This document shows, piece after piece, positions 1 to 8,582 of a stretch of 64,000 nucleotides of DNA. Under the pieces are notes generated by a model. That model saw nothing but the letters and a program-made list of their open reading frames with translations, searched no databases and was not told where the DNA came from. A program made the translations under genes and the position numbers. The DNA comes from Acidovorax sp. DW039 (GTDB lineage Bacteria; Pseudomonadota; Gammaproteobacteria; Burkholderiales; Burkholderiaceae_C). Every line of letters starts with the position of its first letter. The stretch's first letter is position 1. The stretch covers positions 2,542,001 through 2,606,000 of the forward strand of contig NZ_AP029019.1 in NCBI RefSeq assembly GCF_037101375.1, written 5' to 3'.

Positions 1-92
1 GTGGAGCCAGCAGGCACATCCCATTGTGCGGCTGCTGAGTTGGCAATCACTAAACCCAAAACCAATTGCACACACTTAGCGTAGAACTTCAT
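1..92 (-). CDS. Secreted protein of unknown function, N-terminus only (runs off the left edge)
   Basis: Reading leftward from an ATG at 92, the frame stays open to the edge of the window (30 codons). It encodes a short basic start (MKFYAK), a hydrophobic core (VQLVLGLVIA) and an SAAAQ cleavage-like site, i.e. a Sec signal peptide followed by WDVPAGS. Only about 8 residues of the mature protein are visible, so no family can be named. No strong Shine-Dalgarno sits before the ATG, which lowers confidence. It is divergent from the LysR gene at 296. Confidence 0.45.
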   Translation of the reverse strand, partial: MKFYAKCVQLVLGLVIANSAAAQWDVPAGS

Positions 93-242
93 GACAGGTG
101 TTGCCGATCCCATAAAACAAGGAAGGCTTTGATTTTTGTTAAAGATGGAAGCGTTCAAGCGCACGAGTGTGCATGAAAAACCTCAAAGTGCAAGAAAACA
201 ATTTCCCTTTTGCAGTGTTCAATAATGCTTTTCCATGCATCC

Positions 243-258
243 ATCGATAGTTATCGAT
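243..258. promoter_or_regulatory. Perfect dyad upstream of the LysR gene, candidate operator
   Basis: ATCGATA-gt-TATCGAT is a perfect 7-bp inverted repeat ending 37 bp before the LysR start codon and contains the T-N11-A pattern typical of LysR-type binding sites. It lies in the AT-rich intergenic stretch (93-295) shared with the divergent secreted-protein gene. Autoregulation is inferred from position and symmetry only. Confidence 0.4.
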
Positions 259-295
259 TTCAGGGTATTTAGTACTTGACTCACAATCTCCAGCT

Positions 296-1195
296 ATGGA
301 TTGGGATCATTTCCGTTTTTACTTGGAGCTGGCACGCAACGGTACTTTGGCTGGGGCCGCCCGGCGCTTGGGAGTGGAGCACACCACCGTATCGCGCCGC
401 ATCCAGACGCTGGAAAAGCAGATGGGCGCGGCCCTGTTTGCACGCGAGGCCGGGGGCCACCGGCTGACCGAAGCCGGGCGTGTACTGCTGCCAGCGGTGG
501 AAGCCATGGAATCTGCCGTGCTGGGCGTGGAGCAGGCCGCACCCACGGCGCACGATGGGCCGTCTGGCCTAGTGCGGGTGGGGGCAACGGAGGGATTTGG
601 CACGCTGATCCTGGCCCCGCACCTGGCGCGGCTCACGCAAAAGCACCCGCACCTGTCGATTGACCTGCTGGCCTTGCCGCGCATGCTGCACCTGTCGCGG
701 CGCGAGGCGGATATCGTGATTTCGCTAGAGCGGCCCACGCGGGGATCGGTGGTGGTGAGCCGGTTGACGGATTACCGGCTGTACCTGTACGGCCAGCGCG
801 AATATCTGGCCCGCAAGCCCCTGGTGAGCACGCCAGAAGACCTGCGCCACCACGCTTTTGTGAGCTATGTGGACGACCTGCTGTTCACGAAGGAACTGCA
901 GTTTCTGGATGCGCTGCACAAGCCGGAGCGCTTTGCGTTTCGCAGCACCAGCATCACGGCGCAGTACGAGGCGGTGCGCGCCGGGGCAGGGCTGGCGGTG
1001 CTGCCCGCGTTTTTGGCAGACCGCGACCCGGTGCTGAGCCGCGTGTTGCCCGGCCATGCGGAATTCACCCGCACCTTCTGGATGAGCATGCCCGCCGAGG
1101 CCAAGCACTTGGCGCGCATGCAGGCCACCTGGGGCTTTTTGCGCGAGACGGCTGCGGCGCAGAAGGCACTGCTGCTGCCTGCCGCAGCCCGTTGA
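296..1195 (+). CDS. LysR-family transcriptional regulator
   Basis: 299 aa, a usual length for LysR regulators. The N-terminal winged helix-turn-helix is clear (residues about 1-60: WDHFRFYLELARNGTLAGAARRL, then HTTVSRRIQTLEKQMGAALF). A periplasmic-binding-protein-like effector domain follows from about residue 90 (GLVRVGATEGFG). The gene stands alone on the plus strand with a palindrome upstream that it may bind. Target genes and inducer cannot be read from the sequence; the neighbouring copper and peptidase genes give no clear partner. Confidence 0.9.
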   Translation: MDWDHFRFYLELARNGTLAGAARRLGVEHTTVSRRIQTLEKQMGAALFAREAGGHRLTEAGRVLLPAVEAMESAVLGVEQAAPTAHDGPSGLVRVGATEGFGTLILAPHLARLTQKHPHLSIDLLALPRMLHLSRREADIVISLERPTRGSVVVSRLTDYRLYLYGQREYLARKPLVSTPEDLRHHAFVSYVDDLLFTKELQFLDALHKPERFAFRSTSITAQYEAVRAGAGLAVLPAFLADRDPVLSRVLPGHAEFTRTFWMSMPAEAKHLARMQATWGFLRETAAAQKALLLPAAAR

Positions 1196-1244
1196 GCAGC
1201 CTCGCCATCAGCCCAAACGGTTTGATGGCTTGATGTACAGGGCT

Positions 1245-1403
1245 TTATATCCGCCCCATCAGCATCAGGATGACCAGAATCAGCACCACCAGCCCAATGC
1301 CGCCGCTGGGCCCGTAACCCCATGAACGGCTGTGGCCCCAGGTGGGCAGAGCGCCGACCAGGATGAGAATCAGGATGATGAGGAGAAGAAGTGAGAGCGA
1401 CAT
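1245..1403 (-). CDS. DUF3309-type small hydrophobic protein
   Basis: 52 aa: a hydrophobic segment (LSLLLLIILILILVGALPTW), a glycine-serine-rich turn (HSRSWGYGPSGG) and a second hydrophobic segment (IGLVVLILVILMLMGRI). This hairpin layout with the central P-x-W and GYGPSGG matches the DUF3309 family of tiny membrane proteins, whose function is unknown. I start at the ATG at 1403; the longer open frame upstream has no family-like sequence. It is divergent from map, with 237 bp between them that hold no other visible gene. Confidence 0.75.
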   Translation of the reverse strand: MSLSLLLLIILILILVGALPTWGHSRSWGYGPSGGIGLVVLILVILMLMGRI

Positions 1404-1640
1404 GACAGTCCATGGTTGTGTTGCGGTGGTTGGATTGTTGGAGGGCGGAACGCACTGGTTTGCAGGTGTGCCGCGCGCGCAAGGGTGGGAGATTTCCGAC
1501 AGTTTGAGCAGGGGCTTGCAACGGCGAGTTGCATTCGGACCCCAGGGGCGCTGGCCCGCGCATTGCCCTCCACACCAACAAGCGCATACCATTGCCAGCT
1601 TTCCTTTTCCGAGGCGCGCTGTGGAGCGCGCCCACGACCT

Positions 1641-2408
1641 GTGCTGAAGAAGCCCCACCTCATCAAATCCCCCGCAGACATTGCCATGGCCCGCGCTGCT
1701 GGCCGCCTGGCGGCCGATGTGCTGCACATGATTGCGGAGCATGTGCGCCCCGGCGTCACCACCGAGGCGCTGGACCGCCTGTGCCATGACTACATCGTCA
1801 ACGTGCAAAAGGCCGTGCCCGCCAATGTGGGGTACCTCGGGTTTCCGAAGACGATCTGCACGTCCTCCAACCATGTGGTGTGCCACGGCATTCCGTCGCC
1901 CAGCCAGGTGCTGCGCGATGGGGACATCCTGAACATTGACGTGGCCGTCATCAAGGACGGCTGGTACGGCGATACCAGCCGCATGTATCTGGTGGGCGAG
2001 GTGAACCCGCAGGCCCGCCGACTAGTAGACACCACGCTCGAAGCCATGCTGGCAGGCATTGCACAGGTCAAACCCGGCGCTACGCTGGGCGATGTGGGCT
2101 ATGCCATACAGACCGTGGCGCACCGTGAGCGCTTCAGTGTGGTGCGCGAGTATTGCGGCCACGGCATTGGCAAGACTTACCACGAAGAGCCGCAGGTGCT
2201 GCACTACGGCCAGCGCGGCCAGGGGCTGGTGCTGGAGCCGGGCATGGTGTTCACCATCGAGCCCATGATCAACGCTGGCAAGCGCGAAACCAAGGAGCTG
2301 GCCGATGGCTGGACGGTGGTGACGCGCGACCGGTCGCTGTCTGCCCAGTGGGAACACATGGTGGCGGTCACGGAGACGGGGTACGAGATCCTGACACCCT
2401 GGCCTTGA
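1641..2408 (+). CDS. map: Type I methionine aminopeptidase
   Basis: Removes the initiator methionine from nascent proteins using a dinuclear metal centre. 255 aa, full length for the bacterial type I enzyme. Metal and active-site segments are all present: SSNHVVCHGIPS, the two aspartates in NIDVAVIKDGWYGDTSRMYLVG, HGIGKTYHEEPQ, EPGMVFTIEPMI and WEHMVAVTETG. The start is taken as GTG 1641 because the following KKPHLIKSPADIAMARAAG matches the usual N-terminus; ATG 1686 would cut into the fold. It is not next to rpsB-tsf, the common place of the housekeeping copy, so this may be a second paralogue (inference). Confidence 0.92.
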   Translation: MLKKPHLIKSPADIAMARAAGRLAADVLHMIAEHVRPGVTTEALDRLCHDYIVNVQKAVPANVGYLGFPKTICTSSNHVVCHGIPSPSQVLRDGDILNIDVAVIKDGWYGDTSRMYLVGEVNPQARRLVDTTLEAMLAGIAQVKPGATLGDVGYAIQTVAHRERFSVVREYCGHGIGKTYHEEPQVLHYGQRGQGLVLEPGMVFTIEPMINAGKRETKELADGWTVVTRDRSLSAQWEHMVAVTETGYEILTPWP

Positions 2409-2599
2409 GCCCTGGCTTTTACTTTTTGGCCCCCGTGGGGCTGCGGTGATTTGCCCCATACAGCCAGGATTGGCCGGTTTTCTGCCGTGTTATCCGCGAT
2501 ATGGGATCGCAGCAAGCCGTCTACCCTTGCACCATGGGCACGCAATGCGTCCTGCCACCGGGCAGGGCACTTCGTTGCGAGCCAAAGGAGTGCAAGGCA

Positions 2600-3157
2600 A
2601 TGACCCCTCTCGTTTCCGGCTTGGCCTCGGTGGCCTCATTCATTTTCAATGCGACGTCCAACCGGTCGTCGTCTGCCGCTGCTTCTACTGCTTCTGCGCA
2701 GTCCTCATCGTCCAGCTCTACCAACGCAGGCCCGGCCTCGGTGCTCAAGCTCAGTGCCGAGGCACAGCCCCTGGCAGGTGCCGCAGGCAATGCGGCGCAG
2801 AAGGCAGCCGCCGCCAGCACCACGCTGGCAAGCACTGCAGGCACCGCCAACAGTTCTGGCAAGGCAGTGTCCAAGGAAGATTTCCAGTCCCTGCTCACAC
2901 AGTTTGGCGCGACCGAGGCGCAGAAAGAGCAAATCACGGCCGGTCTGGACGCCAACAAGGACGGCTCGATCTCGCAGGATGAGTTTTTGAAAGGGCTGGC
3001 CAACACCCAGGGCACGGAATCGGGCTCGGCGTTGTCGCAAAGCCTGATGCAGGTGATGGACCAGGCGGGCAACCGCGATGGCACCGTGGGGGGCAAGGAG
3101 TTTTTGACCCTGACCGCAGCGTTTGCGACGGCCAGCCAGGGCGTGCGCAAGGCCTGA
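2600..3157 (+). CDS. EF-hand domain protein
   Basis: 185 aa. Start at ATG 2600, preceded by AAGGAG at 9-nt spacing. The first half is a low-complexity Ser/Ala linker (SSSAAASTASAQSSSSSSTN). The second half carries two EF-hand loops: DANKDGSISQDEF, which is canonical, and DQAGNRDGTVGGKEF, which is a degenerate variant. This predicts a calcium-binding protein, but its partner is unknown. There is no obvious signal peptide. It stands alone between map and the leftward copper cluster. Confidence 0.75.
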   Translation: MTPLVSGLASVASFIFNATSNRSSSAAASTASAQSSSSSSTNAGPASVLKLSAEAQPLAGAAGNAAQKAAAASTTLASTAGTANSSGKAVSKEDFQSLLTQFGATEAQKEQITAGLDANKDGSISQDEFLKGLANTQGTESGSALSQSLMQVMDQAGNRDGTVGGKEFLTLTAAFATASQGVRKA

Positions 3158-3179
3158 TGCAGCATCCAGCCTTGCGCTG

Positions 3180-3262
3180 ATTGCTATTGCTTTGATAGCT
3201 GCTTGCGCTTTATCTGCGGCGCTATCGGCCAATTTGACTGATTTTTCTTCGGCTTGTAGCGG
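3180..3262. repeat. Dispersed intergenic hairpin repeat, family A, copy 1
   Basis: The block contains TTTGATAGCTGCTTGCGCTT, then GGCGCTATCGGCC and a T-rich tail. Related blocks lie at 9068, 17402 and 22690. It fills most of the 300-bp gap between the EF-hand gene and the PCuAC gene; no coding sequence is visible in that gap. Copies share the core GATAGCTGCTTGCGCT and a partly complementary second arm, so a folded RNA or a terminator role is possible. Confidence 0.6.
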
Positions 3263-3456
3263 AGTCTGACAGATCGATTCACCCGGCAAAAAGCCGCCCG
3301 CCAGGGCCGTGTCACCTTCGCTCCACCCGCATGGCGAGGAGGTGCCCATGGCATGCGGGTGGTGGTGGCAACGGCCCTTGGCTGGCGGGCGGAAACTGCG
3401 GCTGCGCGCTGTGGGCGCGGAAAAGGGCTTTCAGTCGGTTGGGCTAGCAGAAGCCT

Positions 3457-4044
3457 TCAGTGCTGATGGCTTTCGTGCGGTGCGGGTGCAGCCCCCGCGC
3501 GCGGCTGCTGCACCCACACCTTGACGGTGATCTCCCCCGCCTTTTCAAACCCCAACGTCAGGTCAAACCGATCACCTGCCACCAGGGGCTGGCGCAGGTT
3601 CACCAGCATCAGGTGGTAGCGCTGGCCGTGGCGTAGCTGCACTTCCTGGCCTGCGGGCAGGTCGATGGCGGGCACTTCGCGCATGCGCATGACATTGCCT
3701 TCGGCGGCCATGGAGTGCAGCTCCACGCGCTCGGCCACCGCCGTGTGGGCGCGCAGCAGGCGGTCAGGGGCGTTGCCACGGTTGCGAATGCCGCGCAGAT
3801 AGGCCGCGCCGTTGGGCGTGCCTGCCAGCGACGGCGTGGCGTAGGGGTGGTCTATGACCAGGCTGCCCACCCGAAAGTCGTGCGCCTGCACTGCCGTGGC
3901 CGTGCACAGTGCCAGCGCGGCCAATGCGGCCAGCGCGACCATCCCGCTCAGGGTGCTGCGGCGGCCCATGCTGGCCCCGCCAAGGTGCACGTGCTTGTTG
4001 CCCGAAGCGGTGCAGGCCGGTGCATGCAGAGGGTGTGGATGCAT
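3457..4044 (-). CDS. Periplasmic copper chaperone, PCuAC family
   Basis: 195 aa; delivers Cu(I) in the periplasm, classically to cytochrome oxidase CuA sites. The family's H-M...M...H-x-M copper site is visible (HSMAAEGNVMRM, then HGQRYHLM about 20 residues on), and the C-terminus is His-rich (HESHQH). Start at 4044 is supported by AAGGAG 7 nt upstream and by TGATG overlap with the preceding gene's stop, implying translational coupling. The true hydrophobic signal core begins only near residue 30 (MVALAALAALALCTATAVQA), so the N-terminus is unusually long and rich in His and Cys. Confidence 0.87.
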   Translation of the reverse strand: MHPHPLHAPACTASGNKHVHLGGASMGRRSTLSGMVALAALAALALCTATAVQAHDFRVGSLVIDHPYATPSLAGTPNGAAYLRGIRNRGNAPDRLLRAHTAVAERVELHSMAAEGNVMRMREVPAIDLPAGQEVQLRHGQRYHLMLVNLRQPLVAGDRFDLTLGFEKAGEITVKVWVQQPRAGAAPAPHESHQH

Positions 4045-5324
4045 CACCAGCTCCTTTGCAGCAAAGGCCCAGGCGTGTAGACCACGCGCAGCGCTACCAC
4101 GGTATTGCCCTGGCCCGCGATGCGCTCGCGCCCGGCCTCCAGCGCCAGCAGCCAGTCTGCATGGGGCCGCCAGCCCAGCATGGCCGTGAAGCGGCGGGAG
4201 GGCTGGTTGGGCAGCAGGTTGGCGTCGGCAGCGACCAGTGCCGCACCAGGGCCGCTCACGGCGTTGCTGCTGCGCAGCCATTCCTGGCGTGCTGCCATCT
4301 CCCAGTGTGCGGTGGGTTGCCACAGCGCTTCCAGCCAGCCGCCCCGGGTGCGGCCCGTGTAGCGGGTGTCGCCGTTTTGCGAGTAAAGGCTGCCGCGCTC
4401 GTGGCGCAGCACACCTGCGGCGGTGAGCCGCACGCCGCGCCAGGGCGTGGCCCAGCTGGCGCTGGCACCCAGCAGGTCTACCGTGCCGTCAAAGCAGGTG
4501 ATGTCGCGCAGGCTGGTGCTGCACTGGGGGGCGGTGTGGATGTGGCCGCTGTTGCTGCGCTGCACGTAGGCACCGCGCCCTTGGGGTTCCAGGCGGCTGT
4601 AGAAGGCATCGGCCTCCCAATCTCCCCAGCGGCTGCCCATGGGCCCGGCGGCGCGGGCACGCACGGTGGGTGCCCAGGCTGCGTTTTCGCTGCCCGGAAA
4701 GCGGCGCGCGCGCCACAGACCGGCGTCCACGCCCTGCAGCCACTCGAATGCGCCCTCCAGGTGCGGCCGCCAGGCAAGGTTCACGCCGTCCTCAATCCAG
4801 TCGCCATTGAAGGCTGCGCGCTTGATGAGGGGCATCTGCCCAAAACGGTCCAGGTGGCCAGCGTTGCCAAGCACCGGGCCCAGCGGCATGCGGTTGCGCC
4901 CCGCGCCCAGGGTGAAGTCTGAGTCTGCCGAGGGCCGGGCCTCCAGCCAGGCGGCTTCGGTGTGGGCACGCTCGTTGTCATGTTTGCCAAAGGTGACGTT
5001 GGCACCCAGCAGCGGCGTGAAACGCACGCCCGCGCCCAGCGTGCCATGCTCCAGCGCCCAGCCACGCTGGTCTGTGGGCGTATCGCCCAGGCCCAGCACG
5101 CCAGTCAGGCGCGGGGCGGGCACGGGCTGATCAGCGTGCTGATAGCCCACAGCGGCAGCGGCGTTGATCTGCAGGCCTGGCGTGGGCGGAATGCTGGCAT
5201 CGCTGCCATCGTGGGCCAGCACGGGTTGCAGCGATAGCGCGCACAGGCTGGCCGCTGCTGCTGCGCAGGCGTGCCAGCGCAGCGGCTTGCGCCTGGGGCG
5301 CAGTGGAGAAAGCAGGGGAGTCAT
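4044..5324 (-). CDS. Predicted outer-membrane beta-barrel protein of the copper cluster
   Basis: 426 aa with a Sec signal peptide ending near PVLAHDGSD. The rest alternates polar and hydrophobic residues with many aromatic girdle residues and closes with strand-like patterns (VVALRVVYTPGPLLQRSW), as in a beta-barrel. I do not recognise a named family. It overlaps the PCuAC gene by one base (TGATG) and lies directly downstream of the MbnH-like gene, so it is almost certainly co-transcribed; a copper-related outer-membrane role is inferred from that alone. Confidence 0.6.
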   Translation of the reverse strand: MTPLLSPLRPRRKPLRWHACAAAAASLCALSLQPVLAHDGSDASIPPTPGLQINAAAAVGYQHADQPVPAPRLTGVLGLGDTPTDQRGWALEHGTLGAGVRFTPLLGANVTFGKHDNERAHTEAAWLEARPSADSDFTLGAGRNRMPLGPVLGNAGHLDRFGQMPLIKRAAFNGDWIEDGVNLAWRPHLEGAFEWLQGVDAGLWRARRFPGSENAAWAPTVRARAAGPMGSRWGDWEADAFYSRLEPQGRGAYVQRSNSGHIHTAPQCSTSLRDITCFDGTVDLLGASASWATPWRGVRLTAAGVLRHERGSLYSQNGDTRYTGRTRGGWLEALWQPTAHWEMAARQEWLRSSNAVSGPGAALVAADANLLPNQPSRRFTAMLGWRPHADWLLALEAGRERIAGQGNTVVALRVVYTPGPLLQRSW

Positions 5325-6533
5325 CTATTTCGCTCCTGCCGTCGCGAACGGGTCGGACAGCTTGGGGTTGGTGAGCAGATCCTGGTCTGTCAGCGACTTG
5401 AGGAAGGCAACGATGTCGGCGCGCTCTTGGGCAGTGAGGTTGATCTGGTTGATAAAGTCGTTTTTGTAGGGGTTGGCACGGCCATCCCCCGCATGTGGGC
5501 CTGAGGTGATGTTGCGCCCGCCTGCGGCGTAGAAGTCCAGCACTTCCTCCAGCGTGGCGATGCTGCCGTCGTGCATGTAGGGGCCGGTGACCTCCACATT
5601 GCGCAGGCTGGGCGCGCGGAACTTGCCCATGTCTTTGACCAACTGCGTCAGCTCATACACGCCCCGGTTGGGCTCAGGGAAGGCCCCGGTGCCGCCGATG
5701 TTGTACAGGCCCGTGTTGTGAAACGGCGTCTCCACAATGCGGCTGCCCGCGTGCACCGTCTGGTCGTTGAAGTTGAAGCTGCTGTGGCAGTGAAAGCACT
5801 CGGCCTTTTCGCCAAAGAACAGGTTCATGCCGCGCTCTGCCGCAGGGGGCAGCGTGGCCTTGCCTTGCAGGTACTTGTCGTACGGGCTGTTGCCCGAGAG
5901 GATGGTGCGCTGAAAGGATGCGATGGCGTGGATGGCGTTGCCCCAGGTAATGGGCGCGCTTTGGCCAGGGTAGGCCTTGGCAAACTTGTCCTTGTAGGTG
6001 GCGTCGCCCGCCAGCCGCGCCAGGATGGCATCCTTGTTGCCATCGTTCACGCCCATCTCGATGGGGTCGGTGCCAAAGAGAGGCGTTTCCATCTGCTTTT
6101 CTAACGTCACCAGCGAGGGGTTGGCCCAGGTGAGCGTGGCGTTGTAGGCCACGTTGGCCAGCCCCTGCGAGTTGCGCGGGTGGTGCTGGCCGGTGGAACC
6201 AATGGCTGTGGCAAGGCCATCAGTGAACGCCTTGGACTGGATATGGCAGCTGGCACAGGCCTGCGTGCCGTTGCCCGAGAGGCGGCGGTCGTAGAACAGG
6301 AAGCGCCCCAGGTCTACCTTGGCTTCGGTGATGGGGTTGGTGTCAGGCACCTTTGGGGTGGGGAAGAACGATGGCAGCGCCCAGGCCCAGTTGGTGCTGG
6401 AGCCAGAGCTGTCGCTGACGGAGGTGCTCCCCCCGCCACATCCGCCCAGGGCCAGGGCCCCCAGCAGACCGACCAGGCCTGCGGCCTGGGCTGCCATCCG
6501 CCGCATTTGCACCAGCGAATGGGGGTGTGTCAT
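5325..6533 (-). CDS. MbnH-like di-heme cytochrome c peroxidase-family protein
   Basis: 402 aa lipoprotein candidate (LALGGC, Cys32) with two c-type heme motifs, CASCH (93-97) and CFHCH (246-250), as in the MauG/CcpA family. The related MbnH enzymes oxidise a tryptophan of the partner MbnP to kynurenine and so create a copper site (established for that family). Here the gene starts 2 bp after the stop of an MbnP-like gene, the diagnostic arrangement. I start at ATG 6533; the open frame extends upstream but overlaps mbnP. Physiologically this should be a copper-handling maturase rather than a peroxide scavenger. Confidence 0.82.
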   Translation of the reverse strand: MTHPHSLVQMRRMAAQAAGLVGLLGALALGGCGGGSTSVSDSSGSSTNWAWALPSFFPTPKVPDTNPITEAKVDLGRFLFYDRRLSGNGTQACASCHIQSKAFTDGLATAIGSTGQHHPRNSQGLANVAYNATLTWANPSLVTLEKQMETPLFGTDPIEMGVNDGNKDAILARLAGDATYKDKFAKAYPGQSAPITWGNAIHAIASFQRTILSGNSPYDKYLQGKATLPPAAERGMNLFFGEKAECFHCHSSFNFNDQTVHAGSRIVETPFHNTGLYNIGGTGAFPEPNRGVYELTQLVKDMGKFRAPSLRNVEVTGPYMHDGSIATLEEVLDFYAAGGRNITSGPHAGDGRANPYKNDFINQINLTAQERADIVAFLKSLTDQDLLTNPKLSDPFATAGAK

Positions 6534-6535
6534 GC

Positions 6536-7489
6536 TTATTTGCCCTCCACGCGGAACAGGGTTTGGCCACTGCCGCCGTTGATGGGCTTGCCCGTGGTCA
6601 GGTCCAGGGCCAGCACCTTGTAGATGGCGTCGCATTCGGGGTCTGTTGCGCCCGACATACAGCCAGCCGCACCGCCCAGGTCTGCATTGAGGTTGGTGCC
6701 GGTGTACAGGGCGGCCAGGTCAAGCACCACTTTTTGTGTGTTGCTGTTGAAGCTGGCAAAACCAAAGTCCATGCGGTTGGGGCGTGCGCAGGTCACGGTC
6801 TCGCCCGTGACCGGGTTGCCGGTGCAGCCTGTGGAGCCCAGGTGCGTATAGAACGTGGTGCCCGGCGCGGCAGGCGATGGGCGCACCACGCCACCGGCGG
6901 GGTTGACCTCAATCTGCGCAAACTTGCGCCCCGCCTGCCACGACCAGGCCAGGGCCTGCACATCCATGGGTTTGGTAGCCACGGCGTAGTCGGTGTGGTT
7001 CAGGCTGGCGGGTACGCCCACCGTGAGCTTGACGCCTGTGTAGGTGCCTGCGGGTACCGTGCCTTTGATCTGCGGGTTCATGGCCTTGGTGCCAGCGTCG
7101 GCACATGCGCCCGAGGCGTCTTCCAGGTCGATCAGCACGACCTCCTTGTTTTGCCATTCATTCACGTCCAGTGTTATGGGCACGGACTCCCCCTTGTCGT
7201 TGACCAGGGCCACATTGCTTACGTAAAAGCGCAAATCGTGCAGTTGGGCCGACACCTTGCCTGTGCCCAGGCCGGTGATGGCGGTGCCGCATTTCACGTC
7301 TTGCGTGCCAGCCTTGGCGGCAAAGTCGATGGTGATGCTTTGCGGGCCTGTGGGCACGGGTGCTAGGGCATCGCCACCACCGCCGCCGCCACCGCAGGCC
7401 ACCAAGGCGATGGGAAGTGCCAAGGCAGCAGCCAGTGCGATGGGCTTGCGCAGAAACGAGAAAGAGGATGTGTGGTTGGAATAGGTCAT
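6536..7489 (-). CDS. MbnP-family copper-binding protein
   Basis: 317 aa. Signal sequence with lipobox-like ALVAC (Cys32) followed by a glycine run. Family features seen: LRFYVSNVALVNDKG, VVLIDLEDASGAC, VPAGTYTGVKLTVGVP, SLNHTDYA and the WSWQAGRKF segment with tryptophans that are candidates for MbnH-catalysed oxidation. Known MbnP proteins bind Cu(I) in the periplasm or at the cell surface. It is followed at once by its MbnH partner. No methanobactin precursor or biosynthesis genes are visible, so this is the stand-alone, methanobactin-free type. Confidence 0.82.
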   Translation of the reverse strand: MTYSNHTSSFSFLRKPIALAAALALPIALVACGGGGGGGDALAPVPTGPQSITIDFAAKAGTQDVKCGTAITGLGTGKVSAQLHDLRFYVSNVALVNDKGESVPITLDVNEWQNKEVVLIDLEDASGACADAGTKAMNPQIKGTVPAGTYTGVKLTVGVPASLNHTDYAVATKPMDVQALAWSWQAGRKFAQIEVNPAGGVVRPSPAAPGTTFYTHLGSTGCTGNPVTGETVTCARPNRMDFGFASFNSNTQKVVLDLAALYTGTNLNADLGGAAGCMSGATDPECDAIYKVLALDLTTGKPINGGSGQTLFRVEGK

Positions 7490-7654
7490 TGCAAATGTTT
7501 CAAAAGGCGGCCGTCACCCCGCCTGTGGCAGGCGCGAGCGTGCGGCACAAAAAGGCTTGCAGGGCCAAGCAGGCGGCCTTGCGCTAAAAAAGGAAATCAC
7601 ACCCGGAGGAAGCCTGCGCGCGCCCCGACTGGGCTACGGCAAGGCGTGGGCGCA

Positions 7655-8074
7655 TCAAAGCCGGGCGGGTGGCGCGCGGGGCGGCGCGGTGAGCACGATG
7701 CAGGCGGCTGTGCTGCGCTGGGCTGGTGGCTCCGGCGGCTGTTCCGTGCGGTACCCAGGCTGGGCAAAGCGCAAGTCACTGCGCAGCAGATCGGGGGAGG
7801 CATCCAGCGCAAAGCGGCACAGCGGGCAATGCACCGAGCCATCGGCGGTCATGCCTTGGGCATCGTCGGCGTCTGCGCTGGCCTGTGCGGGCGTCTGGGT
7901 ACTTTGCATGCCCACCCAGCGCACGCCCTGGCTGGTGCAGACCTCCACCATCTGTACGTCACCCTGGCTGCCTCGGCCCAGCAGCAAGGCAGCAGCCAGG
8001 GCCGAGTGCAGGCAGGCCAGCACCATGCAGGCGATCAGCCAGCGGGCCAGTTTGCGCGCGAGGTGGTGCTGCAC
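7655..8074 (-). CDS. DUF2946 family protein
   Basis: 139 aa. One N-terminal membrane or signal segment (WLIACMVLACLHSALAAALLLG) and a later HCPLCRFALDA motif (C-P-L-C), the hallmark of DUF2946, proteins repeatedly found next to copper genes in Proteobacteria. Function unproven; a Cys pair plus location fits metal binding. It begins 10 bp after the small ORF upstream and lies 165 bp before the MbnP gene. Confidence 0.7.
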   Translation of the reverse strand: MQHHLARKLARWLIACMVLACLHSALAAALLLGRGSQGDVQMVEVCTSQGVRWVGMQSTQTPAQASADADDAQGMTADGSVHCPLCRFALDASPDLLRSDLRFAQPGYRTEQPPEPPAQRSTAACIVLTAPPRAPPARL

Positions 8075-8084
8075 GGGGATGCGG

Positions 8085-8315
8085 TTACTTGCGCGAAGGG
8101 CTTTGCTGCAACGGCACCAGCGTCATGCGGCCCAGGTGGTGAATGGCCTGAGAGCCGGGGGCTGCCATGCCATGCGATTGGGCCTGCAGTGCCGCTGCGG
8201 CGTAGGCCATGCCCAGCGCGGCCACATGGGCCAGAGCAAATGCGGCGATGAAGCGACCACTGTGCAGTGGCAAGGCGGGGAGCTGCTGCGGTTGGCGTGG
8301 GGTGTAGGTGTCCAT
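8085..8315 (-). CDS. Small single-pass membrane protein of unknown function
   Basis: 76 aa from ATG 8315: a polar start (MDTYTPRQPQQLP), one membrane segment (FIAAFALAHVAALGMAYAAAAL) and a tail containing several His and Met (QSHGMAA, IHHLGRMTL). No family is recognised. It sits between two DUF2946 genes in the same direction, so a role in the same copper response is a guess. There is no good Shine-Dalgarno, and the frame is open upstream to 8522. The 267 bp between this gene and the next show no other convincing gene. Confidence 0.45.
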   Translation of the reverse strand: MDTYTPRQPQQLPALPLHSGRFIAAFALAHVAALGMAYAAAALQAQSHGMAAPGSQAIHHLGRMTLVPLQQSPSRK

Positions 8316-8582
8316 GTCGTCGATGTCATGAAATACAAGGCAACGGGGCTGCGCAAACACTTGCGCAAGCGCCGCGAAGGGCAGGGGGCTCACCGCCATG
8401 CGGCAGGCCCAAGGTGCTGGCCGCTCCAAGAACGAGCCGATGGCACGCATGCATGCACACGCTGATGGCGGGCACAGAACTGTTGCATAAGGCAGCGGGT
8501 GACCTCCGGGAAAGCGCCGCACAGTACGCCGCAGCCAAGTGCTGCAGACGCAGGTATGCGCGCCCTTGAACAGGTTCTTAGA

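Noticed and set aside
281..1108. Long antisense frames over the LysR gene and many other high-GC genes
   Set aside because: Expected shadows in a high-GC genome; the sense frames have clear domains.
5325..6533. Ordinary bacterial cytochrome c peroxidase (CcpA)
   Set aside because: Two heme motifs fit both, but the adjacent MbnP-like gene and the lipobox favour an MbnH-like maturase.
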